This document shows positions 50,501 through 59,462 of a DNA stretch of 64,000 nucleotides, piece by piece. Within the stretch, counting starts at the first letter, position 1; each line of letters opens with the position of its first letter. Both the position numbers and the translations under genes were made by a program. This DNA comes from Lumbricus terrestris (Eukaryota > Annelida > Clitellata > Crassiclitellata > Lumbricidae): NCBI GenBank assembly GCA_949752735.1, contig OX457037.1, forward strand, positions 68,943,755 through 69,007,754. Direction: 5' to 3'. The notes under the pieces were generated by a model. That model saw nothing but the letters and a program-made list of their open reading frames with translations, did not search any database and was not told the DNA's origin.

Positions 50501-51891
50501 AATCTTCTGGTAACGGACTTCACGGGAGAAACTCTGGCACCAAAGTCTCCGCTGGACACTGGCCGACGTCCATCACCAGCTCAGGGTCGAAGTCTCGGAC
50601 GGACGCTCTGGTCATTAGCCAGCCGCGTGTCTCCATTGAGCCGCTGTTCACTGCCGACCTCACCGGTCATTCCGTTGCAATATCAGATCGACAGAAACCA
50701 TCCAGCACACTAGTCAACCACGCGAGTTCAAAGTCTTGTGATACGTACGCTTCTAGTCAGACCCCGCCGGACAACACCCCGGACGAGGTGCTTAGCATCT
50801 CCTCATCTTCTCTCTCATCTTCTCCGACGACTCCCACGCCAAGCAAACCCCTTCCCAGCTGCCCTCCATCTCATTCCAGTCCATCGCCCGGTGCACGGGT
50901 GGACGCGGAACAAGGGGAGATGGAGTCGGGTGGGGCTGCGGACGACACCTCCAGCCATCATTCGAAGCAGGGTGAAGCCCCGGATCGGCATTTCATGGAC
51001 GCTGTTGTTGAAACAAAGCCATTGTCCCCTGCGGAAGAGGACTGCGTCGTGGAACGTCTCCTCTCTCCACCAAGGTCACCTTCGCCTGTTGGAGATGATA
51101 CTACCCTCCCTCCACTAGGTTCATCCGGTCCTTGCCCTCTCAGTTCAGGACCCATTGAACCTGCGCTGCTCAGGGTCGTTGACTTCAGCAAGGGCAGTCC
51201 GATCACAGTGGAGGACTCGGAGTCAAGCAATCAACCGACGGAAGTGGACGGAGGTTCGCTGAGGAATTCTTCCGTTGCGATCGTTGCAACCGCAAGCAAT
51301 GAAGCAGAATCTATTGACGTATTAAATGAGTCAAAAGCCGACAGCGTCGTCGTCACAGGAAAAGATTCGACGACAACAGATCTTCACGCGATTAAGGATA
51401 ACGAAACCGACGCCAGTATTCTGTCTCCAGCCGCCGTCAAGAGTCAGCTTCCGTTGAAACCGTCGAGGGACAATAAGAAGCTTTGTCTTGACGTCAGTTT
51501 GTTCGACATGTCTTCGAGTCCGAGAAGCGACAACTACAGAGAGGACGTTAATCTACTCGAGCCGGTGACGGACTCCGACGACAAGTGCAATAACAGCTCT
51601 GAGCTGCAGGAGCAGGTGGATACGCAGGAAGGAGCAGAGCGAGAGGACTTCTGTGGTGATCATCCAGAGAGGTCAGCAGGTCAGGAAGCAGCACAATCAG
51701 CCTCCGAAACGACGCTGTTGGTGAATCCAGCGGACGTTTCTAGTCCGTTGTCTTCTGAAAAGCCGTCGCCGTCGTTTTCTTCCGCTTCGAAATCTGGAAC
51801 CGCTCAGACGGGCGTTTCATTCAGCGAGGACGATTCGGAGGATTTGATTACGGACGATCTGGATCTGATGGACGTTGCTCTTGTCCTATAA
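30713..51891 (+). CDS. MED1: Mediator complex subunit 1 (MED1), 15 exons
   Basis: A 1913-aa Mediator middle-module subunit that in vertebrates links nuclear receptors and other activators to RNA polymerase II. Exons: 30713-30770, 32191-32315, 33288-33363, 34838-35028, 37361-37461, 38171-38245, 38929-38996, 39969-40055, 40992-41109, 41591-41715, 42667-42794, 43967-44165, 45774-45863, 46660-46762, 47694-51891. All introns GT-AG, phases consistent, 5742 nt. The Med1 domain covers residues about 35-530. Matches to human MED1 include FDRLESIARQ, ALQSLESDLNMLSK, QGALVSRI, RQQVLFNTIMLSC, FEHPFQDSLV and VLQRSLSLPILLRAIWRK. The last exon gives a long disordered Ser/Lys/Pro tail with one canonical nuclear-receptor box LASLL (residues 609-613), VVIDNLMKK near 1340, and the end DDLDLMDVALVL (human ends DDDLMDVALIGN). 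Human MED1 is 1581 aa, so this tail is longer. Possible polyadenylation signals: 52081-52086, 53082-53087, 53197-53202. Confidence 0.96.
31430..31990 (+). mobile_element. CR1-type LINE ORF2 C-terminus and two tail copies
   Basis: The frame reads CDVLPWLPVPQRVEFKIC and later LRLRSTDKSDLRVRRTK; after a shift, AGPRCWNSLPPVLRA and KSGLKTHLYL follow. The tail AAGGCGCCCTTGTAGCAGC ... GGCGCCATAGAAATTGTC appears twice (about 31810-31880 and 31917-31985), each with an (ATT)n run. A different subfamily from the TATATAA-tailed copies. In MED1 intron 1. Confidence 0.75.
32640..33115. repeat. Degenerate (TGGA)/(TGAA) repeat in MED1 intron 2
   Basis: Nearly 500 bases of imperfect GGAT/GAAT/GGGT tetranucleotides. 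Minus-strand frames of up to 158 codons rich in His, Pro, Ser and Thr result from the repeat. Confidence 0.85.
33480..33945. repeat. 32-bp minisatellite in MED1 intron 3
   Basis: Units such as TTTCACATGTTACATTGTGT followed by CCTTGGTCTATG recur every 32 bases from about 33705 to 33930, with more degenerate copies back to 33480. All three plus-strand frames stay open because the unit lacks stops. Confidence 0.9.
34260..34345. repeat. (GAT/GAC)n trinucleotide tract
   Basis: GATGATG and GACGACGAC runs in MED1 intron 3. Confidence 0.8.
34400..34660. repeat. AAGAAAGTACTCA minisatellite in MED1 intron 3
   Basis: About a dozen imperfect copies of a unit of 17 to 22 bases containing AAGAAAGTACT, ending some 180 bases before exon 4. 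Confidence 0.8.
35300..35430. repeat. 37- to 39-bp tandem repeat in MED1 intron 4
   Basis: Three to four copies of ATGTTTGTGCATCCRAACA with TGTATG spacers. Confidence 0.7.
36335..36405. repeat. (GTT)n microsatellite
   Basis: GTTGTTGTTGCTATTGC units in MED1 intron 4. Confidence 0.8.
36723..36880 (+). mobile_element. SINE with L2-like tail, internally deleted
   Basis: The head GGGGTGCGGTGGTGTAGTGG lacks the box-B region present in relatives at 27743 and 47255. The body GGCGTGAAATTCCGAAGCAG and tail GGGAGCGCCTCTGAGTATC ... GAGGCGCTATAAGAAGTG follow. In MED1 intron 4. Confidence 0.65.
37050..37310. mobile_element. Degraded LINE 3' fragment
   Basis: Contains TGGAGTGGCCTCCCTTG-type remnants of the WNGLP region and a rearranged tail (AAAGCGCCTCTGG ... 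CAGAGGTGCTGCC). It ends about 50 bases before MED1 exon 5. Confidence 0.4.
38310..38475. repeat. Unclassified dispersed repeat in MED1 intron 6
   Basis: A GC-richer island with GGTGGGCTTGCAACCCACCC (itself an inverted repeat) and AGGAGGAGGGTTCTGC, resembling text often seen at LINE 3' regions. Not assignable. Confidence 0.35.
40690..40910 (+). mobile_element. L2-type LINE ORF2 end and 3' tail
   Basis: A clean frame reads RAFSVVGPSTWNGLPLAL, then LLPRNNLPAFYQLLKTYLF, then a stop. The tail GAGCGCCTCTGAGTAGGC and GGGGCGCTATATAAG is followed by (GAAT)n. The best-preserved copy of this subfamily, in MED1 intron 8. Confidence 0.85.
42266..42536. mobile_element. hAT-like MITE in MED1 intron 10
   Basis: Begins CAGTGGCGTAGACAAGG and ends CCTGGCTATGCCACTG. 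The flanks aggcgcat (42258-42265) and aggcatat (42537-42544) agree at 6 of 8 positions. It carries GGGGGTTAAAACCCCCC near the left end, as at 56514-56677. It ends 130 bases before exon 11. Confidence 0.65.
42966..42998. repeat. (TA)n microsatellite
   Basis: An uninterrupted TATATA run in MED1 intron 11. Confidence 0.9.
43253..43870. mobile_element. CR1/L2 LINE fragments in MED1 intron 11
   Basis: Plus-strand WNGLP-like remnants (about 43680-43760), GAGTAGACTACCTTGAAGG and GTGCGCTATATAAAAAC form a 3' end at about 43660-43855 with an (ATA)n tail. The part at 43253-43400 reads as a tail fragment in the opposite orientation. It stops about 100 bases before exon 12. Confidence 0.6.
44446..44520. 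repeat. (TTGA)n microsatellite
   Basis: Seventeen or so perfect TTGA units in MED1 intron 12. Confidence 0.95.
44570..44890. repeat. Tandem repeat with X-box-like motifs in MED1 intron 12
   Basis: Three imperfect copies of a unit of about 110 bases containing ATTGCATTGTGATGTCATAC and GGCAACCTC. GTTGCTATGGCAAC (44735-44748) differs by one base from the palindromic RFX X-box; GTTGTCATGGTAAC lies near 44862. Confidence 0.6.
45885..46135 (-). mobile_element. CR1-type LINE fragment in MED1 intron 13
   Basis: The minus strand reads SFACIGPSLWNGLPPSVRS, the conserved GPxLWNxLP motif, continuing to a frame-shifted end. It starts about 20 bases after the donor of exon 13. Confidence 0.65.
46130..46580. 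repeat. CCAAT-rich minisatellite in MED1 intron 13
   Basis: About ten imperfect copies of a unit of roughly 45 bases, TGATTGGCTGAACTGAGTG plus TCTAAAAGAGCTTTGA. Each carries ATTGG (CCAAT on the minus strand). Confidence 0.8.
47255..47458 (-). mobile_element. tRNA-derived SINE with L2-like tail
   Basis: On the minus strand: head GGGGCGTGGTGGTGTAGTAG, box B GGTTCAAATCC, body with GGCAAGTCCTTCACTCGC, and tail GGGAGCGCCTCTGAGTAACG ... GCGGCGCTATAACAAGTG. The fullest of three copies. It lies in the last MED1 intron, followed by a TATA-rich tract. Confidence 0.8.
47694..51891 (+). other. MED1: MED1 terminal exon: disordered tail with NR boxes
   Basis: A single 4.2-kb exon encodes residues 515-1913. 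It holds LPILL (47704-47718, inside the folded domain), the exposed box LASLL (47974-47988, preceded by NPM as human NPI precedes LTSLL), and a degenerate NPELTSILTG (LTSIL at 48583-48597). A Ser run from TCC/TCA/TCG codons spans about 48745-48800 and a Gly run is at about 50218-50235. GC content is clearly above that of the introns. The antisense strand is open over long stretches because of this codon bias. Confidence 0.9.
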
Positions 51892-53886
51892 TCACCGATT
51901 TATCCTTAGTCCAATTCTGTATCGTCGTGTATCGTTTTTTATTGCCCTCTTCGTAAGCAGAAGCCGCAGTCATAAATGTTCATGAGGTAATTCATCTGAC
52001 ATCATCTGGTGCAGTATGTACACGGGGTGAGAATTGTCATGGGTTTGGAGTTCAGCCACCTTTGGCTTCTTAGGACTCACAATAAAGTTTTCATGGCGCA
52101 CCAAAACTTTACCTAAATCAACATAATTATATTCTCCGATTATTTCTATAATTCTCGTACTTGCAGTACATCATCTCATTGTGTTGCTTTGTAACAAGGT
52201 CTGCAACTAGATTTCATCTTTTGACTATTTTAGCCTTTATCTATATAAAGGATTGAAATTTATTATGAGTAAAATTTGCTGACAGTATCTGTCAACTATA
52301 AAAGAAAGAATAAAACTGAACGGCAAGGCTTGAAAAGGGGAACACCGGAAAAGCATGCCAGACACAACTATGTGCAACACGTTGCGCTCTGTACCACACA
52401 CAGGCATAATTATGGCCAGAAAGGTTGTAGAATATAGAGCAAGGATAGAATTTTAAGGGATATTAGGGCTTTTATAGTAGGCAGAAAGATGATAGACCAC
52501 AGATGCAGTCATTGTTTTAGTCGAGAATGAGAGAAAGTCAGACAGATGAAGGGAAAAGTCATATACGAAATACGGATATCGTAGTATCTTTGTATAATGC
52601 TGTACTGTAAGTAAAAAACAGACTGCCTGCTGGTCATGATGCTTTTAAGATGAAATACTATTGCGATGTATGAGTAAGCGCATGTGACCCAGCTGTCGAA
52701 TGCAAAAAACACAAAGGAACCCTGTAATAATTACGAGTTCTAATCACTTTCTGAAGCTTAAGCAATGTTTTTATTATGAGAATTTAATTTTAAATGTAAT
52801 CATTGGCACATAATTAATCTGGCAGATGAAGTGAAAGTCTGTTTATCTACAGTTAAAGAGTCAATACGAACTCTAGCATACGCTGTTATGCATGTTCATT
52901 TTCTGAGAGGTTGATTGATCATGAGCTACAGAAATTACCTTTCACGGTGTTTATCTTTTCATTTCCCTTTCTCAGCTGTGTCGATCGAGTTGTGTAGGGT
53001 ACAACGTGTGCAATGGATTTGTGTTTGAAGAAAATTGACTGCCAATGTGTAGAGACTGAATAATTATAGAAATGGGATTTGAATAAAAGCAATTAATTAA
53101 TGTTGCGTATACTCTTTTCCAGTTCAGATCTTTTGACAATTCTTGCATTTGTGTCATGAATGCATCCACTGTGTATAAAATTGTAATTGTTGAAACAATA
53201 AATTGAATGGCGTTAAAGCACACAACCGACTTTATTTATCACGTCGAATTGAGGCAGTTTAATTGTATATGCCTGCTCTTGTAGCAGAAATAACTTTTTG
53301 GTCCATAATATTATTGTAAAGGTCAGAGAGGTGGTGTCTCACTAGTGTTTGTTGTAGACGGTACGGGTAGGCCTACCTGTCTTGTTCAGAACGTTACAGA
53401 TTGTAGGCTAGGCTACAGCACCTGTGAGTCGTAACAGCTCGTAGCGTATTTTATGGGATAAACAAAGTAGGCTAATAATAATTTTAAATTATTATTATTT
53501 ATTAATAGACGTGTTTCATGAATGAAGTGACGTATCTATGGCTCTTTATTCTTTAGGTTAAGATTGGCGATAGGCCTAATAAGCGTTTCGTGAATAAGGT
53601 GACGTAGCCTATAGTCTAGCAATGAAAATTTGGTCTCTAAATTAATAATATAATCGACTTCATGATTTCATAATTGGCGTGACGTAACAATTGGTTATTG
53701 CTCTCTATGTTTTTAAACTGCCAATAAAGTCTAATACGTGTCGTAAATAAGGCGACGATCGAAGGTCTAGCAATAGTAGACTAAATTAATATTAATAGAC
53801 TGATTTCATAATTGACGTGACGTAACACTATATATTGTCTTTATTCCCGAAAGTTAAATTTTAGAATATTTGAAGTGATGTACGTA
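51892..53886 (+). other. MED1 3' UTR and downstream flank
   Basis: AT-rich with several AATAAA sites (52081-52086, 53082-53087, 53197-53202), of which the last is followed by GGCGTTAAAGCACAC and is a plausible final cleavage region. From about 53350 the TAGGCCTA-type words typical of the intergenic parts return. No further gene recognised. Confidence 0.5.
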
Positions 53887-53895
53887 ATGTAGGCC

Positions 53896-54898
53896 GGGTC
53901 TAGGACTTTACCCCCCGGCCCATTACCCCCCTGCCATTACCCCCTGCCATTACCCCCGGAGACAATTACCCCCTGCCATTACCCCCCGCCATTACCCCCC
54001 GCCATTACCCGCTAGTTGCAGTGCTAATTTTGTAGGCACTTAGCGCCTATTAACAATTAGAACCAGTAAATTCGCACCTTATTCACGCAGTTTGTACCAT
54101 GGCTGAAATATTCTTGCTTAAATGGAAGCTGGATTGAAGAAAATTGTCTTGCTTAACTGAAAGCTGGATTGAAGAAAATACTCTTGCTTAAGTGGAAGCT
54201 GGAGTGAAGAAAATATTCTTGCTTAAATGGAAGCCGGATGAATGGAAACAGTCTTGCTTAAATTGAAGCTGGATTGAATAAAATATTTTTGCTTAAATGG
54301 AAGCTGGATTGAAGAAAATAGTCTTGCTTAAATGGAAGCTGGATGAATGGAAACAGTCTTGCTTAAATTGAAGCTGGATTGAATAAAATATTCTTGCTTA
54401 AATGAAAGCTGGATTGAAGAAAATAGTCTTGCTTAAATGGAAGCTGGATTGAATAAAATATTTTTGCTTAAATGGAAGCTGAATTGAAGAAAATATTTTT
54501 GCTTAAATGGAAGCTGGAGTGAAGAAAATAGTCTTGCTTAAGTGGAAGCTGGAGTGAAGAAAATATTCTTGCTTAAATGGAAGTTTGTTTGAAGAAAATA
54601 TTCTTGCATAAATGGAAGTTGGATTGAAGAAAATATTCTTGCTTAAATGGAAGCTGGATTGAAGAAAATATTCTGGCTTAAATTGGGGCTGGATTGATGA
54701 AAAATAATAGTAATTTAAATGGAAGTTGGATTGATATTTAGAATATAAACTCCGTTTATATGATTTGTTTTTCATCTATGGAGGTAATGGCGGGGGGGTA
54801 ATGGCAGGGGGGTAATGGCGGGGGGTAATTGTCTCCGGGGGGTAATGGCAGGGGGTAATGGCAGGGGGTAATGGGCAGGGGGGTAAAGTCCGGATACC
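53896..54898. mobile_element. Foldback element with minisatellite core, 9-bp target duplication
   Basis: The inverted ends are built from GCCATTACCCCC subrepeats with a GGAGACAATTACCCCC block (left 53896-54010, right about 54779-54898, with GGACTTTACCCCCC near each end). The core (about 54110-54730) is some 17 copies of a 35-bp unit, TTGCTTAAATGGAAGCTGG plus ATTGAAGAAAATATTC. Exact direct repeats atgtaggcc flank it (53887-53895 and 54899-54907). It has the same architecture as 3827-4227, and both begin GG[GT]T. Non-coding and non-autonomous. Confidence 0.8.
54110..54730. repeat. 35-bp minisatellite (core of foldback element)
   Basis: Around 17 tandem copies of a 35-bp unit; variants such as GGATGAATGGAAACAG recur at two places, implying multi-unit duplications. 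Confidence 0.9.
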
Positions 54899-54907
54899 AT
54901 GTAGGCC

Positions 54908-55748
54908 TAACAATGGACCGTTGTAATTCTGAAATTGCTAATAATGCATTTTGTCATTACTGAGGTGACGTAGCAATGGGCCGTTGCACTTAGGCCTAAT
55001 AATCCTTAATAATAGACTATGCAAATTTATTTAGTCATAAATCAGACAAACTCCCAAAATATGCCTATATATTGACTAATAATAATTATAATTATTATCA
55101 CTAACATCTGTTTCAACTCTTCAGATAACCGTAGCCTACTTGTCTCGGCTGAAATTTTATACTCGATCAATATTAGTCTAATAATTAATTATTATTATTG
55201 GGTCGTGTGCCAGTTTCGATAAGTTTCAACTGCAACAGGGACGACATCATATACATGGTGTTGGCAGCTGCGATTATTTAACCTACATTCTGTATTACGG
55301 ACTGCTTTTTTCAGCTGCAGAACCCGCGTCTTGCAATGTTCAGCCTATTGTAGGAGGAGGTGAACGATCTAGAATATTGAAAGTTAATAATTATTATAAA
55401 TTATAGGCTTACTCAACTGAAAGCCATTGCCATATGTCTCTCATGTAGACCTAGTTTAAAACATCGATCGAAGAGTTTAGCAGATTGGCCATGTTGACAC
55501 CTGCGTCTAGGCCTTCTAGTTTTTAACCGCTACGTTTTGGTTCGTAACAAATTTCTTCGCACGTAGCCTAAGCACTGTATCCTATAATGACTCTGATTAT
55601 GCACGAAGTGATACCAAGAAATTCACAGTTAAAAACCTCGATGAGAATAAGGCTGCCCATGTTCTTAATTTCTGTTTTGCATTTTTCGAGCTCTTATCAA
55701 AACGCTTTCAATATTAGTCCCAGGCCTAGCCGTGGCCATTGTGTTTTG
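54908..55748. other. Intergenic, nothing recognised
   Basis: TAGGCCTA-type words and AT-rich stretches. No exon or repeat boundary seen. Confidence 0.4.
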
Positions 55749-56025
55749 CAGTGGCGGCGCCAGGTTTTCAGTTTTGGGCGGCTGAATTTGCGAGAAAAAA
55801 ATTTCCGTTTTCAGTCGCCAAAATTTCTGACGACCTTTTTTAGTCATTTGGTCGAAATCTTGGAAACGGTCCTTTTTCATATTCGCCAAACTGTCTGGCA
55901 AACCTCGCGCGTACCTTTACAGTTATGGGGGGGCTAAAGAGGTTAATCGTGCAAATATTTCATTTTTACATGAAAAAAGGATGGACTTTTTATAGGGGGC
56001 GTTTAGCCCCCTAGCGCCGCTAGTG
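55749..56025. mobile_element. hAT-like MITE
   Basis: The left end CAGTGGCGGCGCCAG and the right end CTAGCGCCGCTAGTG form an imperfect TIR. The flanks gtgttttg (55741-55748) and atgttttg (56026-56033) agree at 7 of 8 positions. Confidence 0.6.
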
Positions 56026-56267
56026 ATGTTTTGCCCCTCCTGCACAAATATCTGTGGATGCCCATGATTGGCCACCACTCGGACATAGCAGTCTATTAGG
56101 ACGGGCCCAAGGGCGGATACATAAATTTTCGGAGGGGGCCAAAGGCCTACGGAACTACTCATGGGGGGCCACGTCTACTTTCCGAGCAAAATAGCTGGTC
56201 AAAAATAAAGAAATTTCTAAATGGGGGCCATGGCCGGATTGCCCCCTGGATCCGCCCCTAGACGAGC

Positions 56268-56512
56268 CAGTGGTGTAGCCATGAATTTATGATGGGGGGG
56301 AGGGTTATGGCCTGGTCGGATGCCCCTCCTGACACCAACCCAACAGTATTAGGCCTACAGTAAATAAAAAGGGAGCAAAGGGAATAAAGTAAGAAAAACA
56401 ATATTATTGTTAGGCCTACTACAAACAACTTTTAAAAAATAACGTTTAAAAAGCTTTTCTTAAGCCAATGGGGGAGGTTTAACCCCAAAACCCTTCCTTG
56501 TCTACGCCACTG
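56268..56512. mobile_element. MITE of the CAGTGGCGTAG family (copy 1 of adjacent pair)
   Basis: Begins CAGTGGTGTAGCCATGAATT and ends TGTCTACGCCACTG. Its orientation is opposite to the next copy. Confidence 0.6.
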
Positions 56513-56513
56513 G

Positions 56514-56677
56514 CAGTGGCGTAGGCAAGGGGGGTTTCGGGGGTTAAAACCCCCCCCCATTGGCTCCGGGAAAAAGGTTTTTTAAGGTTATTTTTCCGTT
56601 TAAGTAAGAAAAATAGCAAAAAACAGGGTTTCCGGCCATAAACCCCCCCCCATGAAAAATTCCTGGCTACGCCACTG
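56514..56677. mobile_element. MITE of the CAGTGGCGTAG family (copy 2)
   Basis: Begins CAGTGGCGTAGGCAAGG and ends CCTGGCTACGCCACTG. It lies head-to-head with copy 1, one base apart, and shares the GGGTTAAAACCCCC segment with the MITE at 42266. Confidence 0.65.
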
Positions 56678-57235
56678 GCCACTGGGACGGACTAATATCG
56701 ACGAATTTGACGTTTAGAAAACCCGCAACTAGGCCTACGTGTAAATTGGTCTTCTACACTGGGCGGTGTTGCATTTGTCCAAGTGGGTTAAGAAAATTGA
56801 AAGAAAGGATTAGGGTCGCAGCATAGCCATACGATTTGACCTAGGCTATACATTCGCCGATCGACCCTATAGTAGGCCTAATTAATGTGTCGCATTAAAG
56901 TGTCGCCGGTCAAGTGTCTTTCGTTCAAATGACCATATGCACCGTTCAAAATGTCCGTACACCAATTCAACAATAGTCAGTAGACCTACTTTAACAGTCT
57001 GTCCTGTCCACTGACCGAATACTGATTTAGGCTAATATACTGTCGTTGAGAGGAGGAGACGGTGAGGGTGAGGGTGAGGACTGATCACTCACCGTCAATA
57101 ATAACAGTTAGGCTACTATATTTGTGCCGAGCTTATGAAAATGAAGTTGCTAGCACTTCATACCTATAATAGCGGCAATGCGGCATCATGGCAAGATTAA
57201 GAGACTTCTATCTCATCTTCTGTGTAGCGTTTTTT
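56678..57235. other. Intergenic, nothing recognised
   Basis: TAGGCCTA-type words; a short GGTGAG repeat near 57060. No exon recognised. Confidence 0.4.
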
Positions 57236-57236
57236 T

Positions 57237-57272
<36 letters not shown>

Positions 57273-57543
57273 GTGCTCTGCCCGAAGGCAGGTTCATTGG
57301 CTTTACGCCCCTGGGGATGAGATGAGTGAGGTGGTTTCCCGTTGCCTTCCCCACAGACAATGATGGGTAAGCAACTTGCCCAAGGTCGCTCCGCAGGAGC
57401 TTGCGCCCCTGCGTCCCACACGTGCTAGCCCGAGATATCTAAATCTCTAAATGTCAACTCCCAGCCCGGGGCTTGAACCGCAGTCCGTTGTAACCAACAG
57501 ACGAATGCAGCGCGCGATTACCGGTGTAGCTAACTAGGCCAGT
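57236..57543 (-). mobile_element. tRNA-derived SINE with (ATC)n tail
   Basis: On the minus strand a head with box B GGTTCAAGCCC (57479-57469) is followed by a longer middle and a 3' part with GGAAGGCAACGGGAAACCAC, CTCATCTCATCCCCAGGGG and CCTGCCTTCGGGCAGAG, ending in (ATC)n. That 3' part is shared with 13545-13671, but the heads differ. Confidence 0.75.
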
Positions 57544-58630
57544 CGTTTTTTTTTATAGGCTATAATATTATTATTATTATACTGTGGTTTCATCGATCGA
57601 GTAGCCTAACTATCACTTATCATGACTTATGGTCTGGTCAGCGGTGACGCCACCTTGATAGATCGCGGCAGGTGATAGGCCTAATAATGACCTACTGATT
57701 ATACTCTTGACCTGTCTTTTGTCCCGCAAAATTTTGTAAAATTTCTTAATAGCTAGATCCTTAGATCTTTAGATCTACATTTAATTTCTTCCACCTGTTG
57801 AAATTTACTACCTGGCGCCGCCACTTTCTCTGGCAAACCCAGATCCTATAAATAGCAAAAATTTCTTTTCAACCGGATCTTGTAGGGCTGTAGGCTATTA
57901 TAATGTATATTAGGTTTGCGTTGCAGGGTTGCAAAAAGTAGGCCTATTTTAAAACCTTTTCTGCAGTAGTTTATTCTGTCCAATGTTAGTATCCGAGGCT
58001 GACAAAAGAACACTGTTGTTCGTAATTATAATGTTATTGTATGTCTTGGTAGAAATTCGATCTATAGCCTAGGCTATTTGCAGTTTGTAGCCTACGAAAT
58101 GAAAATAATAGGCTAGCATAATTTATGCTTGGCTAGAGAACACGATGGCCTGTTTTGAAGTTTTGTAGGGCTATATATTGTATTATGGCCATTTATTAAG
58201 CGCCGGTAGATTTCCTAAAAGGTAAAGTGAGGAAAACGTTTGGTAGGCTAAGCATGCACAATAAAGTACGGTAGGCTATTTTAGAGCTGCTTCATGGGAA
58301 GTGCCAAACCTAATCAGCCGGGTTTTGGAAGAATCTGCAGCAATGCTTTGTTTTATTTAATCGCGTTGAATTTTAGCTAGGACATTCGAGAAGGAGCGAC
58401 TTTTGTCTTTAGACTAACTCAAAAAGGACTTGCTTATTGCTTAAGTCATCAGAATCTTCTTGACATAGAGGTGATGCAAATGGCGTCAGAACCACTTTCC
58501 ACGGAATCAGCAGAAAGAATTATCGGGTTACGCTGTACGTAGGCCTAATCGTAATCGTAATCGTAAACTCGAAATTTCTAAAGCGTCACTCGAAAGCCAA
58601 GCGCGGGGCACTAGCTTATTCACGAGCGCT
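57544..58630. other. Intergenic, nothing recognised
   Basis: AT-rich; contains a small run of CGTAAT repeats near 58545. No coding exon supported. Confidence 0.4.
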
Positions 58631-58855
58631 GCGTTGAGTTAGAAGGGTTGTCCGTGAGAGTAGTCCGTGGTGGTCCGGGTCGAGTTACCATAGGATTAGT
58701 ATCAAATGCGTTGAGTTAGAAGGGTTGTCCGTGAGAATAGTCCGTGGTGGTCCGGGTCGAGTTACCATAGGATTAGTATCAAATGCGTTGAGTTAGAAGG
58801 GTTGTCCGTGAGAGTAGTCCATGGTGGTCCGGGTCGAGTTACCATAGGATCAGAG
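58631..58855. repeat. 77-bp tandem repeat, about 2.9 copies
   Basis: Units begin GCGTTGAGTTAGAAGGG at 58631, 58708 and 58785 and differ at only a few bases, so the array is young. It lies about 600 bases upstream of the CARD gene start. Confidence 0.95.
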
Positions 58856-59462
58856 GGCGGAACAACTATTAAGGCGGGTGTCGTCTGGGCCGGGAATTGG
58901 AGGGTGGAGGATCAGATGAGACAGGGTAAGAGTTCGTGAAAAGGAGTGTCAATTAAGTTTCGAATGAAAAGCCCGAGGTGTGATGGATAGAGGAGCCTGA
59001 GGAAGGTTATGGTGTGTGATTAGTAGTGTTGGTGGAGGGACTGAAAAGGCATAGACCTACAACGCTTCGGATCCGCATCATTATAACGCTAATCATATAC
59101 TAGGCCTATATTCTTTGTTCAGGTCTTAAAGTTATTTCGCAAACGATTGCCACAGTTTTATTCACCAGTAAGATTCTTTTATTTCGGTTAATGACGCTCA
59201 TGTCACTTAATTGTAGCTTAATCTGCCCCTGAGATTAAAATTGCTGCTTGTAGGCCTACATTCTTCCCAGATGAGTTCACAGGTGCACGGCCTAGGCTAT
59301 GCATTGAAGCCAAAAATCAAGACTGCATTTTAGGATGTCTGCATTAGACCTAGCCTATAGGTAACAGCTAGCAACATAAAGCAGTTCTTAAGTAACGCTG
59401 TATTAAACTATTATTAGGTAAATTGTTGCAATATTTTTGTCGAAATTTTTTAGAAGTTCAGG

